Assembly: GCF_009907385.1 (NCBI RefSeq)
Contig: NZ_JAAATR010000019.1
Span: forward strand, 1 to 56,516
DNA from: Atlantibacter hermannii
GTDB lineage: Bacteria > Pseudomonadota > Gammaproteobacteria > Enterobacterales > Enterobacteriaceae
Reading direction: 5' to 3'
DNA: 56,516 bases
Shown: positions 17,677 through 27,241 of the stretch, piece after piece
How positions within the stretch are numbered: position 1 is the first letter of the stretch
Layout: each line of letters starts with the position of its first letter
The notes under the pieces: model-generated
Seen by the model: the letters and a program-made list of their open reading frames with translations, nothing else
What the model was told of the DNA's origin: nothing
Database searches by the model: none
Position numbers and translations under genes: made by a program

Positions 17677-18672
17677 ATGAAACAAACCGTTTATACCGCC
17701 AGCCCGGAAAGCCAGCAGATCCACGTCTGGCGTCTTAACCCAACGGGCGAGCTCACGCTGTTGCAGGTGGTCGATGTGCCAGGCCAGGTGCAGCCGATGG
17801 TCATCAGCCCGGATAAGCGTTACCTCTACGTCGGCGTGCGCCCGGAATTTCGCGTCATCGCCTACCGCATCTCCCCGGACGAGGGCACATTAACCGTTGA
17901 GGCGGAAGCGGCGCTGCCCGGCAGCCCGACCCATATTTCCACCGATCACCACGGCAAATTCCTGTTCAGCGGCTCCTACGGCGCAGGCTGCGTCAGCGTG
18001 ACGCCGCTGAACGACGGCATCCCCGGCGAGGTGGTTGATGTGGTGGAAGGGCTGGATGGCTGCCACTCGGCGAACATTTCTCCAGATAACCGCACCCTGC
18101 TGGTACCTGCCCTGAAGCAGGATCGCATCTGCCTGTTTACCGTGAGTGATGACGGCAACCTGACCGCGCAAACCCCGCCGGAACTCAATACCGTGGAAGG
18201 CGCAGGTCCGCGCCATATGGCGTTCCACCCGAACCACCAGTTTGCCTACAGCGTGAACGAGCTGAACGGCACCGTAGACGTCTGGGCGTTGCAGTCGCCG
18301 AACGGCAAAATTGAATGCATCCAGACGCTGGACATTATGCCGCCGGACTTTGCCGACACCCGCTGGGCGGCAGATATTCATATCACCCCGGATGGCCGCC
18401 ATCTGTATACCTGCGACCGTACCGCCAGCATCGTGACGGTGTTCAGCGTATCCGAAGACGGCAGCGTGCTGGCGGTGGAAGGGTTCCACCCGACCGAAAC
18501 CCAGCCGCGCGGCTTTAATATCGATCACAGCGGTAAGTTCCTGATCGCCGCCGGGCAGAAATCGCACCATATTTCCGTGCATGCGATTGAAGGCGCGCAG
18601 GGCCTGCTGCGCGATGTCGGGCGCTATGCCGTGGGTCAGGGCCCGATGTGGGTGGTGATCGACGCGCGCTAA
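17677..18672 (+). CDS. pgl: 6-phosphogluconolactonase (beta-propeller type)
   Basis: Pgl hydrolyses 6-phosphogluconolactone in the oxidative pentose phosphate path. The 331-residue protein is a seven-bladed propeller with repeated segments such as [64 protein letters not shown] and [13 protein letters not shown]. It belongs to the YbhE/Pgl family and not to the SOL/DevB type. Start at [12 protein letters not shown] chosen over a GTG six codons upstream because AGGAG lies just before it and it matches E. coli Pgl in length. Confidence 0.95.
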   Translation: MKQTVYTASPESQQIHVWRLNPTGELTLLQVVDVPGQVQPMVISPDKRYLYVGVRPEFRVIAYRISPDEGTLTVEAEAALPGSPTHISTDHHGKFLFSGSYGAGCVSVTPLNDGIPGEVVDVVEGLDGCHSANISPDNRTLLVPALKQDRICLFTVSDDGNLTAQTPPELNTVEGAGPRHMAFHPNHQFAYSVNELNGTVDVWALQSPNGKIECIQTLDIMPPDFADTRWAADIHITPDGRHLYTCDRTASIVTVFSVSEDGSVLAVEGFHPTETQPRGFNIDHSGKFLIAAGQKSHHISVHAIEGAQGLLRDVGRYAVGQGPMWVVIDAR

Positions 18673-18677
18673 GGGCA

Positions 18678-18711
18678 TAAAAAAAGCGGACAGGCCTGAG
18701 GCGTGTCCGCT
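18678..18711 (-). terminator. Terminator for leftward transcription past ybhC
   Basis: AGCGGACA and TGTCCGCT form an 8-base stem. On the minus strand it is followed by seven T, so it serves ybhC. Confidence 0.7.
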
Positions 18712-18719
18712 CTGTCATC

Positions 18720-18746
18720 AGGCGCAGTTTTCATGCGCCTTTTTTA
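18720..18746 (+). terminator. Terminator of pgl
   Basis: AGGCGCA and TGCGCCT pair around seven bases and are followed by TTTTTATT. It is directly against the ybhC stop. Confidence 0.8.
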
Positions 18747-20054
18747 TTACTGCTTCGGCTCGGCAACCACCTGGCTACCCAGGCCGCGGTTGTTGAACTC
18801 CCACATGCGGTTGAAGTTGTTGTCGTTCAACTCGCGCTGCAGTTTGTCATCCGCCATCGTGCCGGTATTGCCCGCGAACGGACGTTTAGAACCCAGCGCG
18901 TCGCCCCACGGTTTGGCTTTGTTAAAGCCCTCGTTAATCACGCTGTCGCGGATAACCACCTGACCGTTAGCGCTCTGGTTAGCGGTATAGCCATTTTCAG
19001 ACGCGTCGATATCCCACGCGCGGCCCAGCTGCGCCACGCCGTCGCCGCTTGCCACGAAGCGGCTGTTGGTCGCCAGGAAGCCGTACCAGATGTTCGGCTG
19101 CGTTGCCGGAGCAAACACGTAGCCTTCTTGCTGGGTACGGGAATTCACCACCCGGAATTCGGTGTTATCGAACACCACCGCGCCGCGACCGGCAACCAGA
19201 TCCACATCGCCTTCCACATAGCTGTTAGTCACCAGCGTGCGGGTCTGACGGTTGTTCACGATGCGGTTTTGCAGATCGCTGTTGGTCACAAAGAAGGTAT
19301 TCTGACGGCCCAGAATGTTCACTTTATCGATCTGCACTTTGTCGCCATCGCTGCGCAGCGCGACCGCCTGATGATTACCGGCATCCACGCTGTCGCCCAG
19401 ATTGTTTTCGATGGTCAGATTCTGCAGCTGTAGCCCGTTGTTCTGGGACCACACCACGGCGGAGCACATCAGGCCAATGGTGGCTTCGCGGCGGTTCTGG
19501 CAGTTATCGAACATATACCAGGCCGGTTTGCCCGGCATGTATTTGCCTGACGGATTCACCGTATGACGCCAGGTCGCGCGATCCATTTCGGAATCCAGCG
19601 CCGCGCCGATAATTACATCCGCCGGTTTTTCACCCAGGCCGTACAGCGTCACGCTGCCTGATGAGGCAGGAATATACACGGTGCCTTCATAAGTGCCCGG
19701 CATAATCGCGATGTACTGACGGGTGCTGGTGTGCTTGATAATCGCTGCATCCACGGCCGCCTGAATCGAGGTATGGGTCACGCCTGCGGTGCCTGCCGGG
19801 CCGACCACAAAGTCAGGCTGAGCGGGAACGGCGATTCTCACCGGCGACCACGGTGCCGCGTTCGGATCCATGGCGGAGAAATAACGCGCTGCGACAAAGT
19901 TCTGCGCTTCGTTAGCCGACAGGATCGGGCGCGATGCGGTGCCTGGCGCTGCCTGCTCGGACGGACGCTGGTCCGGCGGCGTTGAGCTACACGCGGTCAG
20001 TGTCACGCCAACGGCAAAAGCCAGCGCCAGACGGGAAACCGAAAATCTGTTCAA
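18747..20054 (-). CDS. ybhC: Outer membrane lipoprotein YbhC, pectinesterase family
   Basis: A 435-residue lipoprotein: the signal ends in the lipobox LTAC with Cys22, followed by Ser, so sorting to the outer membrane is expected. The rest is a pectin methylesterase-type beta-helix, with VGPAGTAGVTHTSIQAAVDAAI, the active-site-like segments VWSQNNGLQLQNLTIEN and LRSDGDKVQIDKVNILGRQNTFFV, and SYVEGDVDLVAGRGAVVFDN. The gene is kept in bacteria that do not use pectin, and E. coli YbhC has been described as an acyl-CoA thioesterase, so pectinesterase activity should not be assumed. Confidence 0.9.
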   Translation of the reverse strand: MNRFSVSRLALAFAVGVTLTACSSTPPDQRPSEQAAPGTASRPILSANEAQNFVAARYFSAMDPNAAPWSPVRIAVPAQPDFVVGPAGTAGVTHTSIQAAVDAAIIKHTSTRQYIAIMPGTYEGTVYIPASSGSVTLYGLGEKPADVIIGAALDSEMDRATWRHTVNPSGKYMPGKPAWYMFDNCQNRREATIGLMCSAVVWSQNNGLQLQNLTIENNLGDSVDAGNHQAVALRSDGDKVQIDKVNILGRQNTFFVTNSDLQNRIVNNRQTRTLVTNSYVEGDVDLVAGRGAVVFDNTEFRVVNSRTQQEGYVFAPATQPNIWYGFLATNSRFVASGDGVAQLGRAWDIDASENGYTANQSANGQVVIRDSVINEGFNKAKPWGDALGSKRPFAGNTGTMADDKLQRELNDNNFNRMWEFNNRGLGSQVVAEPKQ

Positions 20055-20192
20055 GGGATGCTCCTTGCTGTGTCAAAAGGGATGAGTGCTGAAATAGCCT
20101 GCTTTTTTAACCTAACTTGATTAAAACGGGAAGCTAAAGCGCTAAAAAGTTAATTTTATCCACGCTTTCGTGAACTGTGAATGGCAGCCAGG

Positions 20193-20222
20193 TTGACAAG
20201 TCCGGCAGGTTGCCAATAAATG
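20193..20222 (+). promoter_or_regulatory. Probable hutI promoter
   Basis: TTGACA at 20193-20198 is a perfect -35. The -10 is weak, AATAAATG around 20215-20222, and runs into the putative HutC site. It lies about 30 bases before the hutI start. Confidence 0.5.
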
Positions 20223-20230
20223 TATAGACA
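20221..20230 (+). promoter_or_regulatory. Putative HutC operator before hutI
   Basis: TGTATAGACA here is the exact reverse complement of TGTCTATACA before hutU (23284-23293). A shared site before both hut units fits repression by HutC, with urocanate as the known inducer. Confidence 0.7.
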
Positions 20231-20250
20231 ACCCATGACAAGCGAACATC

Positions 20251-21492
20251 ATGACCATAACCCTGCTTCCCGGTGATGTTATCTGGCGCAACGGGCGTAT
20301 CGCCACCCTCAACCCGGCTATCGATACGCCCTATGGCCTGCTGGAACATCACGATCTGATTGTCCGCCACGGCGCGATCCTGGCCGTGACCCCCGCGCTG
20401 TCTGACCCCACGTGTGAAATCATCGACCTGCAGGGGCGGCTGGTGACGCCGGGGCTGATCGACTGCCATACCCATCTGGTCTACGGCGGTAACCGCGCCC
20501 AGGAGTGGGAACAGCGGCTGAACGGCGTGTCCTACCAGCAAATCAGCGCCCGGGGCGGCGGGATTAACGCCACCGTTACAGCCACCCGCGCCGCGTCTGC
20601 CGAACAGTTGCAGCACTCGGCGCAGCAGCGGCTGAATGCGCTAATGCGTGAAGGGGTGACGACGATCGAGGTGAAATCGGGCTATGGTCTGAATCTGGAC
20701 GACGAAGAGAAAATGCTGCGGGTGGCGCGACAACTGGCGGCCGATAATCCGGTAGAGATCAGCGCCACCCTGCTGGCGGCTCACGCCACGCCGCCGGAAT
20801 ATAAAGGCGATCCCGACGGTTATATCGACTACGTCTGTGACACGATATTGCCCGCGCTATGGGAGCAAAAACTGTTCGACGCCGTGGATGCGTTTTGCGA
20901 AAACGTCGGTTTCAGCGTGGCGCAGACCGAACGGGTGTTCGCCGCTGCCCGGGCGCTGGGCATCCCGGTGAAAGGGCACGTTGAACAACTTTCTCATCTG
21001 GGCGGTTCGGCGCTGGTGGGGAAATACCACGGCCTGTCCGCCGATCATGTTGAATATCTGGACGAGCAGGGCGTACTGGCGCTGCGGCAGGCTGGCAGCG
21101 TCGCGGTGCTGCTGCCCGGCGCGTTCTATTTCCTGCGCGAAACCCAGCGTCCGCCCGTGGATCTGCTGCGCCAGCACAACGTGCCGATGGCGGTCGCCAC
21201 CGATATCAACCCCGGCACCAGCCCGTTTGCCAGCCTGCACCTGGCGATGAATATGGCCTGCGTGCAGTTTGGCCTGACGCCGGAAGAAGCCTGGGCAGGC
21301 GTGACGCGCCATGCCGCGCGGGCGACAGGAAAGCAGCATACCCACGGCCAACTTGCCGCCGGGTTTGTCGCCGACTTTATCGTCTGGGATGCCGAACAGC
21401 CGGTGGAAATGGTTTATGAGCCCTGCCGTAATCCGCTGCGCTGCCGGGTTTATCGCGGCGAAGCGCAATTTTCAGAGGGGAAATCCCTGTGA
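20251..21492 (+). CDS. hutI: Imidazolonepropionase
   Basis: HutI opens the ring of 4-imidazolone-5-propionate to give N-formimino-glutamate, the third step of histidine breakdown. The 413-residue amidohydrolase has [12 protein letters not shown] with metal-binding His73 and His75, the loop [54 protein letters not shown] with another metal His, and [10 protein letters not shown] with the metal Asp. Its stop overlaps the hutG start. Order hutI-hutG-hutC fits the known Klebsiella and Salmonella right-hand arrangement. Confidence 0.95.
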   Translation: MTITLLPGDVIWRNGRIATLNPAIDTPYGLLEHHDLIVRHGAILAVTPALSDPTCEIIDLQGRLVTPGLIDCHTHLVYGGNRAQEWEQRLNGVSYQQISARGGGINATVTATRAASAEQLQHSAQQRLNALMREGVTTIEVKSGYGLNLDDEEKMLRVARQLAADNPVEISATLLAAHATPPEYKGDPDGYIDYVCDTILPALWEQKLFDAVDAFCENVGFSVAQTERVFAAARALGIPVKGHVEQLSHLGGSALVGKYHGLSADHVEYLDEQGVLALRQAGSVAVLLPGAFYFLRETQRPPVDLLRQHNVPMAVATDINPGTSPFASLHLAMNMACVQFGLTPEEAWAGVTRHAARATGKQHTHGQLAAGFVADFIVWDAEQPVEMVYEPCRNPLRCRVYRGEAQFSEGKSL

Positions 21493-22457
21493 CGCTCTGG
21501 CAACCTGCATCCGCCGCGCTATGGCAGGGCCGCAACGATCTGGCGGAAGCCGACAACGCGCTGCGCGTGTTTCAGACCATCCAACACCGCACGGCGTTTG
21601 TCCCTGACGCTGACGGCATCGCGCTGCTGGGCTTCGCCTGCGACGAAGGCGTGAAGCGCAATCACGGTCGGCCCGGCGCGCAGAAGGGACCGGATGCGTT
21701 ACGCAGCGCGCTGGCGAATATGGCCAGCCATCGCGGCCACGACCGTCTGGTGGATCTGGGTAATATTCACGCTCAACCGGATGCGCTGGAAGCCGCGCAG
21801 GATGCGCTGAGCGACGCGGTACAACAGTGCCAGCAGGCCGGGATGCGCACCCTGGTGTTCGGCGGCGGTCATGAAACCGCCTTTGGTCACGGGCGCGGCG
21901 TGCTCGACGCCTGGCCCGACGCGCGCATCGCCATTATCAATATCGACGCCCATCTCGATTTACGCCGCGCCGCCCGGGCCACCTCCGGCACGCCGTTCCG
22001 CCAGCTGGCGCTGCACTGTGAGCAGCAGGGGCGCGAGTTTAATTACACCTGCATCGGGGTTAATCCCGCCGCCAATACCCAGGCGCTGCTGGATGAAGCC
22101 GCCCGGCTTAACGTCAACATCATCCGGGACACGGACTGCCAGCGCCCGGAACAACCTCAGGCGGCGACGCAGATTGCCGCGCTGTTGGCGTGGGCAGATA
22201 AAATCTATTTAACCATCGATCTGGATGCGCTGCCGGGCTGGCAGATGCCTGCGGTATCGGCGCCCGCTGGCCTTGGCATCCCGCTGGACAGGCTGTTAAC
22301 GCTGCTGGAACCCCTGTGCCGCAGCCCGAAGCTTCAGGCCGTCGACCTGGTGGAATTTAACCCGGAGTTTGATCGTGACAGTCTCGGCGCAAAAGTGGCG
22401 GCGCGGCTGGCGTGGCAAATCGTCCACCAGTGGTCTGATGCGGATAATCACGGATAA
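21489..22457 (+). CDS. hutG: Formimidoylglutamase
   Basis: HutG splits N-formimino-glutamate into glutamate and formamide, the last step. The 322-residue protein has the arginase/ureohydrolase metal motifs in order: GGGHET at 125-130, NIDAHLDLR at 151-159 and TIDLDALPG at 242-250, giving the His and Asp ligands of the two-Mn site. The start is a GTG that overlaps the hutI stop (GTGA), with GAGGGG about eight bases upstream. hutC follows after 16 bases. Confidence 0.94.
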   Translation: MTLWQPASAALWQGRNDLAEADNALRVFQTIQHRTAFVPDADGIALLGFACDEGVKRNHGRPGAQKGPDALRSALANMASHRGHDRLVDLGNIHAQPDALEAAQDALSDAVQQCQQAGMRTLVFGGGHETAFGHGRGVLDAWPDARIAIINIDAHLDLRRAARATSGTPFRQLALHCEQQGREFNYTCIGVNPAANTQALLDEAARLNVNIIRDTDCQRPEQPQAATQIAALLAWADKIYLTIDLDALPGWQMPAVSAPAGLGIPLDRLLTLLEPLCRSPKLQAVDLVEFNPEFDRDSLGAKVAARLAWQIVHQWSDADNHG

Positions 22458-22473
22458 GGAACGCTGACTCATT

Positions 22474-23211
22474 ATGTTTTCATCTCAACCCCGTCTGGCT
22501 GTGGCGCAGGAGCCGGTGCCGTTTTACGAAAAAGTAAAACAGGCCATCAGCGGCAATATTCATGCCGGTGTCTGGAAGCCCCACGACCGCATTCCGTCCG
22601 AAGCGGAGCTGGTGCAGCAGTTCGGTTTTAGCCGCATGACCATCAACCGGGCGCTGCGCGAGCTTACCGATGAAGGGCTGCTGGTGCGTTTGCAGGGGGT
22701 CGGGACTTTTGTCGCCGAGCCGAAAGGCCAGTCGGCGCTGTTTGAAATTCGCAGTATTGCCGATGAGATCGCCGCGCGTCATCATCGCCACCGCAGCGAG
22801 GTGTTGCTGCTGGAGCGGATTCAGGCCGATGCCCGCCAGGCCACGGCGCTGGGTCTGGCGGAAGGCTCGCCGGTGTTTCACTCGCTGCTGGTGCATTATG
22901 AAAACGACGTGCCGGTGCAAATTGAGGACAGGATAGTGAACACCCACGCGGCCCCGGACTATCTGGCGCAGGATTTCACCCTCACCACGCCGCATGCCTA
23001 TTTGTCACAGGCCGCGCCGCTAACCGAGGGCGAGCATATCGTCGAAGCGGTGCGCGCCAGCCAGCAGGAGCGCGACTGGCTCAGCATCGACGCCGACGAG
23101 CCGTGCCTGCTGATCCGCCGCCGCACCTGGTCGGTCAACCACATTGTCTCCTATGCGCGACTGCTGTTTCCCGGTTCCCGCTACCGCCTGCAAGGGCGAT
23201 TCATGTCCTGA
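22474..23211 (+). CDS. hutC: Histidine-utilisation repressor
   Basis: HutC is a GntR-family repressor released by urocanate. The 245-residue protein has an N-terminal winged helix, seen in HDRIPSEAELVQQFGFSRMTINRALREL near residues 29-57 and GLLVRLQGVGTFV, and a C-terminal UTRA effector domain with VFHSLLVHYENDVPVQIEDR and LLIRRRTW. It lies last in hutIGC, whose promoter carries a likely HutC site, so it probably controls itself. Confidence 0.95.
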   Translation: MFSSQPRLAVAQEPVPFYEKVKQAISGNIHAGVWKPHDRIPSEAELVQQFGFSRMTINRALRELTDEGLLVRLQGVGTFVAEPKGQSALFEIRSIADEIAARHHRHRSEVLLLERIQADARQATALGLAEGSPVFHSLLVHYENDVPVQIEDRIVNTHAAPDYLAQDFTLTTPHAYLSQAAPLTEGEHIVEAVRASQQERDWLSIDADEPCLLIRRRTWSVNHIVSYARLLFPGSRYRLQGRFMS

Positions 23212-23234
23212 TGATGTAACCGTTTTGTTAATTA

Positions 23235-23250
23235 TGTGATGGCCTGCACA
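23235..23250 (+). promoter_or_regulatory. CRP site upstream of hutUH
   Basis: TGTGATGGCCTGCACA matches TGTGA-N6-TCACA in nine of ten positions and lies about 90 bases before hutU. hutUH of Klebsiella is known to need CRP-cAMP or NAC. Confidence 0.7.
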
Positions 23251-23283
23251 GGGTCATCACACCAGTAAGGCTACATTTTTAAA

Positions 23284-23301
23284 TGTCTATACAAGTATAG
23301 T
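23284..23301 (+). promoter_or_regulatory. Putative HutC operator and -10 of hutUH
   Basis: TGTCTATACA at 23284-23293 repeats the site before hutI. TATAGT at 23296-23301 may be the -10, so repressor and polymerase would compete. Confidence 0.65.
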
Positions 23302-23337
23302 CCTCTACATTCTGTCACCCTGTTTAAGGAGCTGGTC

Positions 23338-25023
23338 ATGCAGCACGATAAATACCGCGAAGGTGAAATTCGCGCCCCACGAGGCACCACGTTAAATGCC
23401 AAAAGCTGGCTGACCGAAGCCCCGCTGCGCATGTTGATGAACAACCTCGATCCTGACGTCGCGGAAAACCCTCACGCGCTGGTGGTGTATGGCGGTATTG
23501 GTCGTGCGGCGCGCAACTGGGAATGCTACGACGCCATCATCAAGGCGTTAAAAGAGCTGGAAGACGATCAGACTCTGCTGGTGCAGTCCGGCAAGCCGGT
23601 GGGGGTATTCACCACCCACAGCAACGCGCCGCGCGTACTGATTGCCAACTCCAACCTGGTGCCGCGCTGGGCCTCCTGGGAGCACTTCAACGAACTCGAC
23701 GCCAAAGGTCTGGCGATGTACGGGCAGATGACCGCCGGTAGCTGGATCTACATCGGCAGCCAGGGCATCGTGCAGGGCACTTACGAAACCTTTGTCGAGG
23801 CTGGACGCCAGCACTACAACGGCAATCTGCAGGGCCGCTGGGTGTTAACCGCCGGGCTGGGCGGCATGGGCGGCGCGCAGCCGCTGGCCGCGACCCTGGC
23901 GGGCGCCTGTTCGCTGACCATTGAATGCCAGCAAAGCCGTATCGATTTCCGCCTGCGCACCCGCTATGTGGATGAACAGGCTGACTCGCTGGACGACGCG
24001 CTGGCGCGCATCAAGCGCTATACCCAGGAGGGGAAAGCGGTCTCCATCGCCCTGTGCGGCAATGCGGCGGAGATCCTGCCGCAGCTGGTAGAACGCGGCG
24101 TGCGCCCGGATATGGTCACCGACCAGACCAGCGCCCACGATCCGCTGCGCGGCTATCTGCCGGCGGGCTGGACGTGGGAGGCGTATCAGCAGGCCGGAAC
24201 CCACGAGCCGGAGCGCGTCATCAGGGCGGCGAAACAGTCCATGGCGCAGCACGTGCAGGCGATGCTGGCATTCCATCAGATGGGCGTTCCGACGTTTGAT
24301 TACGGCAATAACCTGCGCCAGATGGCCAAAGAGAGCGGGGTGGAAAACGCCTTTGATTTCCCCGGTTTTGTCCCGGCGTTTATTCGCCCGCTGCTCTGTC
24401 GCGGTATTGGCCCGTTCCGCTGGGTGGCGTTGTCCGGCGACCCGGAAGATATCTACAAAACTGATGCCAAAGTGAAGGAACTGATTACCGACGATGTGCA
24501 TCTGCATCGCTGGCTGGACATGGCCCGCGAGCGCATCAGCTTTCAGGGATTGCCGGCGCGTATCTGCTGGGTCGGGCTGGCGTGGCGGCAGAAGCTCGGC
24601 CTGGCGTTTAACGAAATGGTGCGCAGCGGCGAAGTCAGCGCGCCGATTGTGATTGGCCGCGACCATCTGGACTCCGGCTCGGTCGCCAGCCCGAACCGGG
24701 AAACCGAAGCCATGCGCGACGGCTCCGACGCAGTCTCCGACTGGCCGCTGCTTAACGCCCTGTTAAACACCGCCAGCGGCGCGACATGGGTATCGCTGCA
24801 CCACGGCGGCGGCGTGGGCATGGGCTTTTCGCAACATGCGGGCATGGTGATCGTCTGCGACGGCACTGACGAAGCCGCTCAGCGTATCGCCCGCGTCCTG
24901 CACAACGATCCGGCTACCGGCGTGATGCGCCATGCCGACGCGGGCTACCCGAGCGCCATTGACTGCGCGGTGGAGCAGGGCCTGAATTTACCAATGGTGC
25001 CGGCAACCCAGGAGAAAAAATAA
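23338..25023 (+). CDS. hutU: Urocanate hydratase
   Basis: HutU adds water to urocanate, the second step of histidine breakdown, with tightly bound NAD as an electrophile. The 561-residue protein has the family motifs [13 protein letters not shown] near residue 140, the dinucleotide-binding [17 protein letters not shown] at 173-189, [14 protein letters not shown], and [18 protein letters not shown] with the conserved active-site Cys. AAGGAG lies seven bases before the ATG. Its stop shares one base with the hutH start. Confidence 0.97.
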   Translation: MQHDKYREGEIRAPRGTTLNAKSWLTEAPLRMLMNNLDPDVAENPHALVVYGGIGRAARNWECYDAIIKALKELEDDQTLLVQSGKPVGVFTTHSNAPRVLIANSNLVPRWASWEHFNELDAKGLAMYGQMTAGSWIYIGSQGIVQGTYETFVEAGRQHYNGNLQGRWVLTAGLGGMGGAQPLAATLAGACSLTIECQQSRIDFRLRTRYVDEQADSLDDALARIKRYTQEGKAVSIALCGNAAEILPQLVERGVRPDMVTDQTSAHDPLRGYLPAGWTWEAYQQAGTHEPERVIRAAKQSMAQHVQAMLAFHQMGVPTFDYGNNLRQMAKESGVENAFDFPGFVPAFIRPLLCRGIGPFRWVALSGDPEDIYKTDAKVKELITDDVHLHRWLDMARERISFQGLPARICWVGLAWRQKLGLAFNEMVRSGEVSAPIVIGRDHLDSGSVASPNRETEAMRDGSDAVSDWPLLNALLNTASGATWVSLHHGGGVGMGFSQHAGMVIVCDGTDEAAQRIARVLHNDPATGVMRHADAGYPSAIDCAVEQGLNLPMVPATQEKK

Positions 25024-26543
25024 TGCGTACTCTTCGACTGACGCCGGGCCAGCTGAGCCTGGCGGATCTGCGCCAGATTTACAGCGCGCCTCTCAAGCTG
25101 GAGCTGGATGACGGCGCGTTTGACGACATCAACCGCAGCGTGCAGTGCGTTAACGATATCCTTGCCGAAGGCCGCACCGCTTACGGCATCAACACCGGTT
25201 TTGGCTTGCTGGCGTCGACGCGCATCGCCAGTGAAGATCTGGAGAATCTACAGCGTTCGCTGGTGTTATCCCATGCGGCGGGCGTAGGCGAGGCGCTGGA
25301 CGACGCGCTGGTACGCCTGATCATGGTGCTGAAAATCAACAGCCTGGCGCGCGGTTATTCCGGCATCCGGCTGGAAGTGATCCAGGCGCTCCAGGCGCTG
25401 GTCAATGCCGGGGTTTATCCGCGCATTCCGGCGAAAGGCTCGGTAGGCGCCAGCGGCGATCTGGCCCCGCTGGCGCATATGTCCCTGACGCTGCTGGGTG
25501 AAGGGCAGGCGCGCTACGAGGGCGAGTGGCTGCCCGCCGTTGAGGCGCTGTCCAAAGCCGGGTTAACGCCGATCACGCTGGCGGCGAAAGAGGGCCTGGC
25601 GCTGCTCAACGGCACCCAGGCGTCCACCGCATTTGCCTTGCGCGGCCTGTTCGAGGCCGAAGATCTGTTCGCCTCCGCCGTGGTTAGCGGAGCGTTAACC
25701 ACCGAAGCGGTGCTTGGCTCGCGTCGTCCGTTTGACGCCCGCATCCACGCGGTACGCGGCCAGAAAGGGCAAATCGACAGCGCGGCGCTGTACCGTCACG
25801 TGCTGACCGACGACAGCGAAATCGCCCGGTCCCATCACAACTGTGAAAAAGTGCAGGATCCGTACTCGCTGCGCTGCCAGCCGCAGGTAATGGGCGCATG
25901 CCTGACCCAAATGCGCCAGGCGGCGGAGGTGCTACTGGTGGAAGCTAACGCGGTATCCGATAACCCGTTGGTGTTTGCCGAAGAACAAGAGGTCATTTCC
26001 GGCGGCAATTTCCACGCCGAACCGGTGGCGATGGCGGCCGACAACCTGGCGCTGGCGCTGGCGGAAATCGGCGCGCTGTCCGAGCGGCGCATCGCGCTGA
26101 TGATGGATAAACATATGTCGCAGTTGCCGCCGTTCCTGGTGAAAAACGGCGGGGTGAACTCCGGGTTTATGATCGCCCAGGTCACGGCGGCGGCGCTGGC
26201 CAGCGAAAACAAAGCGCTGGCGCACCCGTCGAGCGTGGACAGCCTGCCGACGTCGGCCAACCAGGAAGACCATGTTTCGATGGCCCCCGCCGCCGGACGT
26301 CGGCTGTGGGAGATGGCCAGCAACACCCGCGGCGTGTTAGCGGTGGAGTGGCTGGCGGCCTGTCAGGGGATAGATTTACGTGAAGGACTGAAATCCAGCC
26401 CGATTCTGGAAAAGGCGCGGCATATTCTGCGCGATAAAGTGACCTGTTACGCTCAGGATCGCTACTTCGCGCCGGATATCGAGGCGGCAATCTCTTTGCT
26501 CAGCCAGCGGCGACTGGCGGCGTTGCTGCCTGATTTCCTGTAA
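25023..26543 (+). CDS. hutH: Histidine ammonia-lyase
   Basis: HutH removes ammonia from histidine to give urocanate, both first intermediate and inducer of the path. The 506-residue protein carries the self-forming MIO cofactor triad Ala143-Ser144-Gly145 in [16 protein letters not shown], with the conserved YGINTGFG near residue 54 and [14 protein letters not shown] near 278. It overlaps hutU by one base (TAATG), indicating coupled translation. Expression should follow the hutU promoter with CRP and HutC sites. Confidence 0.97.
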   Translation: MRTLRLTPGQLSLADLRQIYSAPLKLELDDGAFDDINRSVQCVNDILAEGRTAYGINTGFGLLASTRIASEDLENLQRSLVLSHAAGVGEALDDALVRLIMVLKINSLARGYSGIRLEVIQALQALVNAGVYPRIPAKGSVGASGDLAPLAHMSLTLLGEGQARYEGEWLPAVEALSKAGLTPITLAAKEGLALLNGTQASTAFALRGLFEAEDLFASAVVSGALTTEAVLGSRRPFDARIHAVRGQKGQIDSAALYRHVLTDDSEIARSHHNCEKVQDPYSLRCQPQVMGACLTQMRQAAEVLLVEANAVSDNPLVFAEEQEVISGGNFHAEPVAMAADNLALALAEIGALSERRIALMMDKHMSQLPPFLVKNGGVNSGFMIAQVTAAALASENKALAHPSSVDSLPTSANQEDHVSMAPAAGRRLWEMASNTRGVLAVEWLAACQGIDLREGLKSSPILEKARHILRDKVTCYAQDRYFAPDIEAAISLLSQRRLAALLPDFL

Positions 26544-26550
26544 GGCAGAG

Positions 26551-26573
26551 GCGGCGGCGCAAGGCCGCCGCTT
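26551..26573 (+). terminator. Possible terminator hairpin after hutH
   Basis: GCGGCGGC and GCCGCCGC form a strong 8-base stem with a GCAAG loop, eight bases after the hutH stop. The T run is lacking, so termination may be weak. Confidence 0.5.
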
Positions 26574-26575
26574 CA

Positions 26576-27052
26576 CTACACGTAAATCGCGGTCAGCGAG
26601 GCGCTGCCCAGAGTGTGGAAATGCACGTTAAAGCCAACCATCGCGCCGCTGGCCTCTTCATCTACCTCGATACGCTCTACATCTAATGCATAGACCGTAA
26701 AAATATAGCGGTGGGATTCGCCTTTCGGCGGCGCTGCGCCGCCGTAGCCTGTTTTACCGAAATCGGTACGGGTCTGTACCGCGCCCTCCGGCAACGCCGC
26801 CTGGCCTGAGCCCGATCCCTGCGGCAGTACCCGCGTATCCGCCGGTAAATTCGCCACCACCCAGTGCCACCAGCCGGAACCGGTCGGCGCGTCCGGATCG
26901 TAGCAGGTCACGACAAAACTTTTGGTGCCCGGCGGCACCTCGTCCCAGGCGAGGTGCGGGGAGATATTATCGCCTTCGTATCCCATGCCGTTAAACACAT
27001 GGCGGAGCGGGAGCTTTTCGCCGTCCGTCAGGTCCCGACTGAATAATTTCAT
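26576..27052 (-). CDS. ybhB: YbhB, PEBP/Raf-kinase-inhibitor-like protein
   Basis: A 158-residue cytoplasmic protein of the phosphatidylethanolamine-binding family, matching E. coli YbhB. The ligand-pocket motifs are CYDPDAPTGSGWWHWVV near residue 50 and APPKGESHRYIFTVYAL near residue 105. E. coli YbhB is of unknown role; no substrate is assigned. It converges on hutH and follows bioA on the same strand, with an ERIC element between. Confidence 0.93.
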   Translation of the reverse strand: MKLFSRDLTDGEKLPLRHVFNGMGYEGDNISPHLAWDEVPPGTKSFVVTCYDPDAPTGSGWWHWVVANLPADTRVLPQGSGSGQAALPEGAVQTRTDFGKTGYGGAAPPKGESHRYIFTVYALDVERIEVDEEASGAMVGFNVHFHTLGSASLTAIYV

Positions 27053-27097
27053 AGGCGCTCCTTAAGCGGTTGGAATGAATTTTCACTTCACGAAGTG

Positions 27098-27224
27098 TAT
27101 ACCCTAAATAATTCGAGTTACAGGAAGGCGGCAAGGGAGGGGATCCCCAGGAGCGTACATAAGTACGTGACTGGGGTGCGTGAGCGCAGCCAACGCACCT
27201 GTAACTTGAAGTATGACGGGTATA
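27098..27224. repeat. ERIC element (enterobacterial repetitive intergenic consensus)
   Basis: A 127-base imperfect palindrome, the standard ERIC length. It starts TATACCCTAAATAATTCGAG and ends AAGTATGACGGGTATA, and its core has CCCCAGGAGCGTACATAAG and GTACGTGACTGGGGTG, the region used for ERIC fingerprint primers. It fills the gap between bioA and ybhB, both read leftward, so it would be transcribed if read-through occurs. Confidence 0.95.
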
Positions 27225-27241
27225 GTGCATTGGGCCTGAGA

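Noticed and set aside
17890-18678. 262-codon frame opposite pgl
   Set aside because: Antisense shadow of a clear beta-propeller gene, rich in His and Arg with no signals.
23213-23337. NAC site (ATA-N9-TAT) before hutUH
   Set aside because: Expected from Klebsiella, but I found no clear match in this stretch; it may be too degenerate to see by eye.
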